A DNA stretch of 64,000 bases, from positions 218,062,997-218,126,996 of the forward strand of contig NC_081406.1 of NCBI RefSeq assembly GCF_030272615.1, given 5' to 3'. The DNA is from Cryptomeria japonica (lineage: Eukaryota; Streptophyta; Pinopsida; Cupressales; Cupressaceae). How positions within the stretch are numbered: position 1 is the first letter of the stretch; every line of letters starts with the position of its first letter. The notes under the pieces are model-generated. The model worked only from the letters and a program-made list of their open reading frames with translations. It had not been told where the DNA came from and ran no database searches. Made by a program: the position numbers and the translations under genes. This document shows positions 46,705 to 57,047 of this stretch, one piece after another.

Positions 46705-48750
46705 TCAAAAATACCATGCTATCATTAGCAACTGTATGTTCATCTTCTGCTTTTTATAACTCTTGTAGTTGCTAATGAAGCATGCAACTACCTCAGTAGG
46801 AGGATCAACAACATGTTTGATTCCGAACTTGAACTTATTCAAAATCTCCTTTGAATTCTTACTTCTATTCTCTAATTTCTCTATTATCTCTGAAGCCTGT
46901 TGACACTGAGTTATCAAGTATGTATATCTATCCATTAACTCAACATTAAACTCAACAGAAGTTGTAAAATAACTGCCGCATATGCGTCCCACTAACGGAG
47001 TACATTGTCCTCCAAATGTCCAACACCGAGAATACCAAGCCCAAAATGCCTAACAACTTCTCTACAAACTTTTCATATTTCTTTACCGACCCAAGGAGAG
47101 GAATACGAGAATCTGTTATTATTTTTGTTTTCCTTTTGAAGCGCTTGGCCAAATCCTCAAATTCAACCATTGTTTAGTTCTTTTTATAATGTTTTGAGTT
47201 ACTAAATCTATATTTACATCTTCTTGTCCCGACCATCTTATTGGGGAAAGGGGATTCTTATCAATTCCTTGTTCTTTATATATTTGATCTAATAACTCAC
47301 CATCATCCCTCAATTCTTTAGGGAGATTTGTCTCTATTTCAAAATTCCTTATTTGTGGGATTGAGAGCCTAGAATAATTTTTCTCTCCAACTTCAAAACT
47401 GTCCTGGAGGTTGATCCAAAAGTCTTCTAACCTTGGTTTATGCCAATCATAAGCTTTTGGCATCATTTGCTTCAATTTTCCATATGGAGCATAACGTTCC
47501 CAAACACAATTAAATTCTTTTAAATGTAAGTCCGATAATTCTTTGCTTGGTCGCTTTAGCTACTTGAATTTTTGAACAAGAGAAATAACCAATTGTTACA
47601 GAGAAATCAACCCACGCTTTGTGCTTTGAAGACAATAGTAACTGTAACTTAACCATCTGCCTTACATATTCTACGAGTATCACCTGATCATTACAATATT
47701 TGGGCAGCAACATGGGGTTTCTTGTAAAGCCACCAACTCTGATGTATGTGGAATGTCGATTCTAGATGAACCAACATCCCCATTCCCTTATTATTGCCAT
47801 TGCCTCTGGGCTTATTCTATAACCCTCATCACCTATGAGCTTTATAATAACGGGGAAGAGGAAGACATCATTTATCCTTTTAAAATGTATCTTTGTATTG
47901 CTCAGAGGGAGTTGAGTATAATACTCCCACACCTTCTTCTACCCCTCTTCATCGCCGAGTTAGCCCTCTATTTGCAGCCTTTGAAACTTGCTTGCCCGAG
48001 CAACTACCCAGATAACATAAGAAGTAAAGAAAAATTTCTTTATTTTATGCACATCAACCAGTTGATTATGTATGTTATCCGATAATTCCTAGGCCTAGTC
48101 GTAATATTGTTTTCCAATTAAAATAGTAGTCATAAACTAGAACATCTAGGGGTGAAAATGTTGGCAATCTGGCTTACCGAAGACCTGGCTCAACATGATT
48201 ATTAGGTCCCGTTGCGGCTCTTTGAAATCGGCCCTTAGAATGTCACTGGCCTTCAACCCTGTCTTCCTCTCCTCCTCGAGCCAATGTTCATTCATGTGTC
48301 TCTTGCAGGAAGTAGTATTTTTATCCCATACCTCCACAACTTCCTCCTCAGTAGTCAGGAGCACTTCATCCCTTGAAGGAATACCAAATACAAAACCTAG
48401 CATATCTACTGACAAATCTATTACTATCTTGCCTTTATCATCCGTGCACTTTCTGGTGTCTGCATTATAAAACTGTGCAATAGTCATAATAAATTCAGGG
48501 GCTTGAATAGATTGTGGAAATATTGTTGCCTCCACTAGCCCAGACCTCTTGATCCTCCTATAAGGAGCATCCCAACCTTGGTTTGTCCAATTGCATTCTG
48601 ATATCCTCCAGTTCAATATGTCCTACTTTGGTATCGGTCACCCATTTGATCTGGTCTTCCAATTTGGAAGCAAAGTCTGACCTTGGTAGTGGTACTTCAT
48701 GGTTGTAGGTAGCTTATCCAATTCCTTAGCTTTCTTGCTGGAGGTTGGGT
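46705..48750 (-). pseudogene. Unrecognised retroelement protein, decayed
   Basis: A start (MDPTSSKKAKELD) lies at 48750. Most of the conserved-looking part is 48146-48616: 'NQGWDAPYRRIKRSGLVEAT', 'VIDLSVDMLGFVFGIPSRDE', 'HMNEHWLEEERKTGLKASD'. Further fragments at 47510-47713, 47119-47475, 46952-47170 and 46705-46992 lie in two frames and keep protein-like composition, such as 'ETNLPKELRDDGELLDQIYK'. The last piece looks helical. The total would be near 650 residues. 'FGIPSRDEV' and the flow of the N-terminal part recall, loosely, mobile-domain-type ORFs carried by plant retroelements, but I do not recognise the family. Several stops and shifts are present. Confidence 0.5.
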
Positions 48751-48779
48751 CCATTTTATTGCTCTAATCTGCAAGAAAG

Positions 48780-49862
48780 AACCAAAAATTAGCCTATCAC
48801 ATAGTCAAAATATCAAATTTTTCACCCACTTCAGGACTCTGGGGTTGTGAGGTGAGAAACCCCTTAAAAAACAATTAACTTCGGAACTCCAGGGTTCTGG
48901 GGTTCCGAGGTAAGGATAAGCTAAAACGACCAAGCTCGAAACTTCGAGGTTCCGGGGTTGAAGGCGTGGCTCAAGGGGAACAACTTCGGAACTCCAGGTC
49001 TCTGGGGTTCCGAAGTTGTGATAGGAAAAACACAAGACTTCGGGATTCCAGGGACCCGGAATCCCGATCCTAGGGCATGCAAAAATACCAACACGCAAAA
49101 CGAGAAAAGAAAAAAAAGAAAAAAGAAAAAAAACCAAAGAAAATCTACACTAGAAAACTAGAAAATCTAAACAAGAAAACACGAGAAAGAAGAAATCCAC
49201 CAACCTGGTGAGACAAAACGCACGAAAGCTCGACAACACAGAGGCACGAAGTTGGGAGGTCAGAGCTGGAAAATTAGAAAGCTTGAATGCACAAATGAAT
49301 TTTGAAAAGTTCATTTTCCCTATTTATACTCCCTTGATAAGCCGTCCGTACGATTACCTTAAACTCGACCTTAGGAGTATGGGGTTTCGGACTTTCGAGG
49401 TGACAAACAACAAAACACGAACACACCTCGAAACTTCGGGGTTCCGGGGTGTGTTTCAACAACAAGCAGGGCACCTCGGGACTCCAAGGTTCTGAGGTGG
49501 AAACACAAAACAACTTCAGGATTCTGGGGTCTCGAAATTTTGAAGTTCACAAACAAAAAGGCAACAAAAAATGAAGAACTCAGAGTTCTGGGATTCCAGG
49601 ATTCTGAGGCTTCAACAAAAAGGAACAAGGCAAGACCTCGAGATTCCGGGGTTTCGGGGTCTAGACCAAAGATAGGAAACAAAGAGGCTACCTCGGGACT
49701 CTGGGGTTCCGGGGTAGAACTTGAAATAAAGCAAAGAACACCTCAAGGTTCCGTGGTGTCAAGGCAAAAACTAAGGAAAACAAAACTACAAAAAGCAAAA
49801 TAGAGGGGACCCACATTTTCAAGACAAGGAAACTAATGGGGTTAGGTATGCAGGGCATAACA
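48780..49862 (-). repeat. Probable 5' LTR of the 46.7-49.9-kb element
   Basis: The right edge reads TGTTATGCCCTGCATACC on the minus strand at 49862. Directly outside it the interrupted 200-bp repeat resumes, which supports an insertion border. The left edge is set only roughly, by the start of the ORF leader. I did not find the partner LTR. Confidence 0.45.
48820..49790 (-). repeat. About 13 spaced copies of a GC-rich 'CTCCGGGGTTCCGGGGT' motif in an LTR
   Basis: Copies such as 'AACTCCAGGGTTCTGGGGTT', 'ACTTCGGGGTTCCGGGGTG' and 'CTCGGGACTCTGGGGTTCCG' occur near 48826, 48889, 48937, 48985, 49040, 49375, 49427, 49473, 49509, 49577, 49637, 49691 and 49740. A 330-bp A-rich gap lies after the fifth copy. 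The block ends at an LTR border (49862) read on the minus strand as TGTTATGCCCTGC. Confidence 0.75.
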
Positions 49863-50170
49863 GTAATCATATAGTATGGTCCTAGAATGTTGATGCTATC
49901 TCAATGTCCAAAGAATTAACTTTTTTATTGAATTGGTTGATTTGCCTTGATCTAATATATTTGTGTGGGAAAATGGTGTTTGAGAGATTGTGCTTGGGAA
50001 CTTGCTAGACAAGGATTTCTTCTTGTTTGGTCAAGCCCCTAAGTGGGTTGATTCAACAATGATGAACAAAGAATCAAGACTATATGTAACTATATAGTAT
50101 GCTCCTAGAATGTGTATGCTATACCAATGTCTAAAGATTTCACTTTTTGATAGATACATGCATTAGGTTC
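49863..50170 (+). repeat. Continuation of the interrupted 200-bp repeat array
   Basis: 'GTGGGAAAATGGTGT', 'GTCAAGCCCCTAAGTGGG', 'GATTCAACAATGATGAAC' and 'CCTAGAATGT' match the units at 44130-44515 closely. The flanking 'TATAGTATGGTCCTAG' occurs on both sides of the unit. Confidence 0.6.
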
Positions 50171-50525
50171 TCTCTAAACTATGGGTGATCCAAATGAATT
50201 AGGATTGGTGTTTGAATAAAACATCCAAATGTGCAAATTTGAATTAATATACCATCTAATAAGCTTGCAACAACTAGTAAGAGTGGGGAGGTGGGCCTAA
50301 TTCAAGAAATTTAGATTTTAAAGTTTGGTGTTGAGATTTCCCCTCAAAGGTCAATTTTGCATTCGCAATTTTGAACCAAGGTGGCAAATAGTAGAGCTAG
50401 TATGTTAGTCTAGAGTCTTGAAATGTGTGGATGTGGAATAAGGTAAAAATAACATTATTTGTCGACTTCCATTCAAAAATATGGCAACCAACACAATAGT
50501 CCATGTATAAAGGATACTTTATTTG

Positions 50526-51159
50526 TTATGGATCCGTAACTTTTGTGGCTTTAAAATCTATCTCAATTCTTGCTTTGTCTTTGCCAAACTTCCCCATCTC
50601 AATTGCAATCAAGGTGCCATACAATTGTTCCCTGGTGGACTTGGACGGATCATAAGTTTCTTCAATGGTTGAAATCTTGTCACTGTAACACTCCGATAAA
50701 GTCCTCATAATCTTTTCTATCACATCCTTATCATCCAAGGTGCTGCCAAGATCTCTGATCTCATTCACTGCACTATCAACCTTCTAAAAATAACTTGTTA
50801 TGTCTTCACCCTCTTCCATCCTTAAGTTCTTCCTAAATAGTCTGCATCTTAGTTAGTTTAAGTCATTTCCTTCATAGATGTTTTTCAATCTTTTTCAGAC
50901 TTCATAAGCAGTATCTAATGCAACAACCTTCACCAATTCAATTTTAGATAGGGCACTAAAGATAGCATACCTTGCTCATTTATTTTCTTTATAGGCTTCA
51001 ATCTCATCTGGGGTAGTAGGTCCATTTGTTGACATCACATATTTAGTCTCCACAACTTCCAAGGTTTTTTAACTCAGAAATCAAATATCCTTTCATCTTC
51101 ACTCAACAAGAACTATAGTCGAGTCCTTCAAAAGTAGGAATAGTCAATTTATGTGCCAT
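50526..51159 (-). pseudogene. Copia Gag (UBN2-type), broken and truncated
   Basis: The frame begins at an ATG near 51159 (MAHKLTIPTFEGLDYS), the usual start of Copia gag. After stops and shifts the UBN2-like part is open at 50526-50768 ('NEIRDLGSTLDDKDVIEKIM', 'STREQLYGTLIAIEMGKFGK'). Nothing of the knuckle, protease, integrase or RT follows. The sequence from 50520 leftwards is unrelated, so the element is cut there. Confidence 0.8.
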
Positions 51160-51201
51160 TAGATCTCCTCGAGCAGCTAGTCTCACTTTCTATGAACCAA
51201 A

Positions 51202-51213
51202 GATATGATACCA
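51202..51213 (-). other. Primer binding site of the Copia fragment
   Basis: On the minus strand it reads TGGTATCATATC, which agrees with TGGTATCAGAGC at ten of twelve bases. It is two bases inside the LTR border at 51216. Confidence 0.7.
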
Positions 51214-51215
51214 AT

Positions 51216-53272
51216 TGTTGAATATCCCAGACAATTGAGATGGGGGGGGGGTGAATCAGTTGTCAATTAAAATATTTTACTTATGCCACAAAAACAGATC
51301 TGGTAAACTAATTCCTGATTACTTAAGCATGAATTGATATAAGCATGAGAGAGCACACACATGAAGCATACACATGAAACAATAGATTTTACGTGGAAAA
51401 CCCAAGAATGAAAAAACCACAGAGAATGCTAATTTTCAAGTATGAAACACTTGTTAGGGTGACTCCAATTAAGGTGATTTTTACAAAGGGTGGCTCATTG
51501 CTAGAATGCTCACTATAGGTGGGCTCACTGCCTGGCTAAAACCACCAGAAAAGGGCTCACTACCCAAAAGAAGAAAGAAAAAGAAAGAATCCACCACTGT
51601 AGCACAATTGCCACTAAGCTGCAATGCTAGAAGATACCTTTGGCTCACTACCTCCGGTACCAAACAACATCAGTGCACTACCACACTGCTCAACCACAAC
51701 TACACACAACCTCACACAAATTTACACCAATAGGAAATAGATCTTCTTTTTCAATTCACTTACATCTATATGTCTTCAACACAATCATCCTTTATTTATA
51801 CTAATATCTGAAATAGAAGTCTCCCAAGTCGGCCAAAAAATTTACCGGAACACAATTTGAGATAGGTCTACACTAAACATTCTAGCAGTGGAAAGGAATA
51901 AGAAGTGGACCACATAATAATGCACTCCATCAACCAAAACAACATGCTATCCATACTCCATAATCACTGGAGCAAAAACAAAATATTCAAGGCCGATTGG
52001 ACTCAGATTGAACATATTTGCAACCATGACTCCAGAGCACATCATCATGTCTTGAATTAAAATAACAAAGATAAAGATGAAAGCAACATAACTCCGAAAT
52101 ATTATCACTAGAACCAAAAATGTGGAGCACTGCAAACACTATCAAATAACATCATCACTGAATACACTTTCAGAGTACAACTTCCGGAGCACCAAATTAT
52201 AATAATGACATCCCAAGGCAACATCCAACAACATACCAAAGCTTCATGACTGGGTGATCTCACAATACTAGGTTACACTTTTTGGTACATCCTAATTTTT
52301 GTTGAAATCATACATTTTTTAGAAATTATAATGATTTAAGCCTTGACAGGTCTAATTTGAAGTAATTAATTGAAGAGAGTTAGATCAAAGCCTCTTAGAT
52401 CAAAATCCCTTGATATAACCTCTACTCTTGAATCATATCTGCAATGGAGTCTCCTTCGCACCTATCAAAATGTTGATAAAAAAACCACTTTTACATTAGC
52501 TTTTGGGGGGTCAAATGAATTCATTTAATTTTTTTGTTTATTTATGTAGTATAATTTTTAATATATTTATGATTAATTTCTTATGAATGTAGGTTTTTCA
52601 TCGAACATTAAGGATTGTGTTTCACACATGTGGAAAAATTGAAAAATAGAGAAAAAATCTAAAAAATATATTTTCCCTAAGTATTGATATCTTCATTTCA
52701 ACACAAAAAGAAGTAAATTCAAACGCATACAAAAAAAGCTATGCATTATGGCATACACCTCTATCCAAATTAAAATTACTCTGACTTAAAAATTAACCAA
52801 AAAAAGACATGTAAAAAAATTATGAAAAAATATCCATCCACTAGATGTTGGTGTGACAAGTCTATATTTTAAAAATTAGAATTTCCTTCTTACTATAAAA
52901 AATGTTATGCATTACAAAATAAATGTCACTTCTGAAAAAATGTTGATTATTGTAAAAGTTACATAACAATATGGAAAATTCATTTCTAATTATTTAAAAA
53001 AATATATATTTAGAATCTATATGAAAAATCCACAAATCAGTGGTTTACTTCATCTTCAAATTATTAATGGTTGAGCTGCTATAAGTGTTAGAAAGTAAAG
53101 ATCTAGTGCAAAATGTCGATTTCAGTGTCAAGTTTAGCCAAAATGTGTAACCCAGTTTTATGGGATCACTTGACTACAACTGCAACATATCAAAAATGCG
53201 GAGCACAAACCAATCACTGAAACAAAGAATCAATATGTTGACATCAACGACAACCATACTAAAACACCATTA
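51216..53272 (-). repeat. Copia LTR containing a nested inverted-repeat element
   Basis: It starts TGTTGAATATCCC beside the primer site and carries a run of ten G followed by TGAATCAGT. Its outer end near 53272 (TCAACGACAACCATACTAAA) matches the outer end of the solo LTR at 57042. About 880 bp of its length is a nested element (52271-53152), so the original LTR is near 1.2 kb. It cuts the LINE at about 53273. Confidence 0.75.
52271..53152. mobile_element. DNA element with about 50-bp terminal inverted repeats
   Basis: The left end GGTTACACTTTTTGG and right end CCAAAATGTGTAACC are inverted copies. Similarity continues inward for about 50 bp with mismatches ('GAAATCATACATTTT' against the complement of the right arm). 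The interior is AT-rich without an ORF, as in MITE-like elements. I could not define a target duplication, so the superfamily is open. Confidence 0.6.
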
Positions 53273-55339
53273 AATTCACATTTGCAACATCTTTAAGGTC
53301 AACATCCATTGAACTTGTGTTATTTAAAAAGTCTATTAAATCTAACATACTATCATAATAGTCCTCCAACCCACCCAATTTTTTTGAAGAAAAAAGTGGG
53401 GTGTTAAAATCACCTCCCGTCATCTAATGACTGTCAATTTTGGTGTTCACTAGTGATGTTATCTTATCCCACAATACCTTCCTAGTAGCTCAACAATTGG
53501 GTGCATACACATTAGAGAGGTTCCATTGAGCCTGGGTAGAGAATAGGTTAAAGGTAATATTAATGTTGTTCTTACACTGATCAATCATGTTTCCACTAAC
53601 AGTTGAAATATTCCACATTTTGGTAGTTATGCCAAAAGCATCTTCAAGAAATCTATAATTGTACTTAGTATTGGGCCATAGTTTATCAATAACTTGAGTA
53701 AAGATTGAACTCACTTCTTGGTTTCTTGAAGCATTAGTACATCAATATTATTGTCAAAAATTAGGCATTTCACAATGTATTTCTTGTGAGGTCTAATTAA
53801 CCCTCTTATACACAAAGATAAAACCTTCATTTTTTGGTTTTTTTCACTTTTAAAACATTATCAAGGGTGCCTTGTTTTCCCATAACAATTCCCTTAGCTG
53901 CTGCTCTTTTTCTAGTCTCTATATGCGAGGGTATGCCCTGTTTTGTTTGAGATCCTATATCTGCTTTTTTATTCCCCACTTTTCTTCTACTCCTATTATT
54001 AGCCATTGTCCATTTTCTTTCTTGAGTATGAGAGGTTGAGGGTATTGAGTTAATTATGTTTAGCAACACTTCCATCAAACTAATTGCTTTATTGGGGATA
54101 TGAATCTCCATTTGGAAGTTTTGTGATTCCTTAGTAGAAGCATCAATCCTCATAAAAGGTGGGTTTTATGCTGGATTAGAAATCTCAACATATTTTATAG
54201 TGTTTTGATTACCAAACTCATTAGGAGAAGGGGGAGCCTTAGGCTCAACAATAACCATGTTATTTCTAATAGGAGATGGCATAGTGTCGTCTAGGTTTAG
54301 ATCCATAGAAGACAACACCTTCCTAGTGAGAAAAATAGTAATTTGAGTCTCTTGGGGAGGGTCGACTATGATAGTGGGAAAATATGTATTATCAATATTG
54401 ACAAATCTATCAATATCATTCTTTTGCTGTGGTGGATCAGGGTTTTTGATCTTACCTTCGTCAACAACAACCCCTTCTAGAGTGTGAGGATTAGTTTCAA
54501 TAACTTGTTAAGTAACCTCCAGTCGAGGGGGCAGATGGTTATCTCTAGAGAAAGAACAACCTTCAACAACCAAATGACTACTAGAGTCTAGGAGAACCTC
54601 CTTACCTTTGTTTTTATAGTTATGTGGTTTAGGGATTCAACATTTTTCTACTAGGTGGCGAAATCTAAAACAATTATGACAAAATAGCTCCACATTTTCA
54701 TAAATAATGGGTTGCAAAGTATTTTTCCAAACTTGGAGAGCAAAGTGAGACATTGAGGTAGGGGTTTATTCATTTATACACTAACATAGAGTCTAGTGAA
54801 CACTAGCAGGGATTTTTGTAAGGTAATTTTGTCAATCATGATTAGAGATCCAAATGAATCAACAATACTCTTTAAAGTATTCAAGCTCCAGTACATAAGA
54901 GGGGGCTATGGTAATCTAATCCAAGTTGGCGTTGGCTTTTTCAAATCCATCTTTGGTTCAAACCCTGACTTCCATCTACAGAGGGAGAGGCCATTCTTGT
55001 GTCCATTGTCAAAGAACCAAGGACCTTTTGATAGGACTTTAATTGTATCCTCCTTATTAGCAAACTTGAAAAGGAACAACCCTTCCAACATAACACTAAC
55101 CATAACACTATCCTTCAAATTCCACATACCAAAAGCCCATTGTCTAACCAAATCCATATTAGGTTTGAAGGAAAATAACTTACCTACAAGCTTCAAGGAA
55201 AGATCCAAGGTAGCTTCGTCCATGAAGACGTCGAACAAAGAAATTTCATCTCCTCCTGTATTTTTCACCAAAGAAGAGGCAGAGCATACAAACACAATAC
55301 TAGTTTGTCCAATGAATTTATCCACCCACGAGGTGGGGT
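53273..55339 (-). pseudogene. LINE fragment: DUF4283-like ORF1 and AP-endonuclease
   Basis: On the minus strand ORF1 (54906-55325) has a DUF4283-like sequence ('RQWAFGMWNLKDSVMVSVML', 'LFLFKFANKEDTIKVLSKGP', 'PTPTWIRLP'), typical of plant L1 LINEs. Degenerate linker follows, and then the endonuclease of ORF2 at about 53280-53714 ('WNLSNVYAPNC', 'GGDFNTPLFSSKKLGG'). VYAPN and GDFN are the diagnostic endonuclease motifs. The RT is missing because a Copia LTR cuts the element at about 53273. The 5' end is cut at 55340 by another LTR-like piece. Many stops are present. Confidence 0.8.
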
Positions 55340-55521
55340 TGTTGGATTGGTTGAAAGGACTAGAATACCGAGAGGGGGGGGGGGGTGAATCAAAATTCCC
55401 ATAGATTCTAAATCATTATCACATTTTCTAAACCTTTGCTGATATATCAATTTCATCAATTAAGCTCATCAACGTGAAATAGAAAATGCATAATAAACAA
55501 GAAACACAACCACATTTGGAA
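55340..55521 (-). repeat. Fragment of a Copia LTR inner end
   Basis: It starts TGTTGGATTGG and shows 'GAG', a run of eleven G and TGAATCA, the same signature as the LTR inner ends at 23751, 51216 and 55994. The similarity is lost within 200 bp, where a TGTAGCGTCC border (55522) begins. Confidence 0.5.
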
Positions 55522-55988
55522 TGTAGCGTCCCTCCCCGATTCATCCTTTATGAGAGGATGTGAAAAATACTTTTAGATTTGTTCATATTCTTGATGCCTC
55601 TTGTCTCGTTCTTATATTGATATTCACTTTGACATTAGTGGATTCATTATGATTACTATGTTGATTCAAGCTCTAGTTTGATTATTGAAGTTAGGACTAT
55701 GTTGAGATTCATGACTATTGCACTAATTAGGACATGTGGTTCATGTTTATATTTTATGATGATATGATGGTATCTTGCCATATGCTAACCTCAGTTCATG
55801 TTTATATTGGGTAATGATGATGAAGATGATGCTATGTTTGTCATGATTTCTGTACTACTGCATTAGTGAATGAGATGATGCCATACCACTCGCCTACGAG
55901 TATGGTATGACATTGTGACTCTCTTTCACTTGTCTTATTATTTCATGTTATATGCTATATGTCGTTGTATGTACATTAGTGGTTGCAA
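55522..55988 (+). repeat. Start of a Gypsy-like LTR, interrupted by a solo Copia LTR
   Basis: TGTAGCGTCCCTCCCC recalls the TGTAGCGTCG start of the solo LTR at 18063. It runs to the solo Copia LTR at 55994 and probably resumes at 57048. I could not find its far end. Confidence 0.4.
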
Positions 55989-55993
55989 GTTTG

Positions 55994-57042
55994 TGTTAGG
56001 TCCCAGAGACAACTGAGAGGGGGGGGTGTGTGAATCAGTTGTCAAATAAATTCAAAACAAAAACAACTTAACCAACTTACTACTTAATACCGGTGAACCA
56101 GTCTTTTATACCGGTAGACAATTTTATCAGATAATTGCAATACCGGTAAAGATTAATGCATGAAACAAAAAGACAAAGTCATCCACAACACTTAACACCA
56201 ATATTTGTACGTGGAAACCCTGTAAGAGGAAAAACCACGGTGGGAAACCTTACCCACAATCAGATGATACTACTGTAGATAGTAAGTGTATACAAATGGG
56301 GTCTGCACATGCAGAAAGGCCAAGCGCTCAAACATAAAATAGGAGTCACATTGGCTACAATTGGATGGTTAAATCCAATAAGGATGTACAGCTCAAAATA
56401 GCATCTTCATATGCTGGATTCAGTACTGGTGTAGTTCTGATATGCTTTCACAAAAACCCTGCTTCACCTTCAAATGATGTCTGTGTGTATAGCTCTGCTT
56501 AATCTCACATATACCTTCACACAATTCTTCTTTGCATTCCATACTCGATCTAACAAATAAGATCTTACATTTATATCATAACCTAGGACCAATTTTAGTA
56601 GGTCGGCTCTAAGGATATTACAATAAAATCAATTTACAAATAAAATAATGCCCGGTGCAATGATCGATTCAACATGTCGACTTAATGCATTTACAACAAT
56701 AATAAGTCATCTCCATAGCGTGCCATGCTGATCTGGAAAAGATAAACCTGCCGGTGTATAACCTGGACCTATTTGTCGGTAACAACAAATATGCAAACAC
56801 GAATATGCTAATAAATGATTTTCCAAGACAAAGTGTCCAAATGATGTTTTCAACATAACCAAGTGTTTTCCATGCCATTCCAAGTGCCCATGATCATTAT
56901 ATCCTGCCGGTGTACCAGATACCGGTGACTGTGCATAAGTCATTTGCTTGCCAGTGAATGTTGCTGATTCTCCAAAGTGCCAGAGTTGATAAGGTTTAGT
57001 AGGTGTTGACATCAATGACAAAACCATACCAAAATACCAACT
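55994..57042 (-). mobile_element. Solo Copia LTR with GTTTG target duplication
   Basis: This 1049-bp LTR starts TGTTAGGTCCC and ends CAAAATACCAACT, with the last CA mutated. It is flanked by GTTTG at 55989-55993 and 57043-57047. It shows the run of G plus TGAATCAGT at its inner end and CCGGTA-type words throughout. No internal sequence remains. Confidence 0.85.
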
Positions 57043-57047
57043 GTTTG

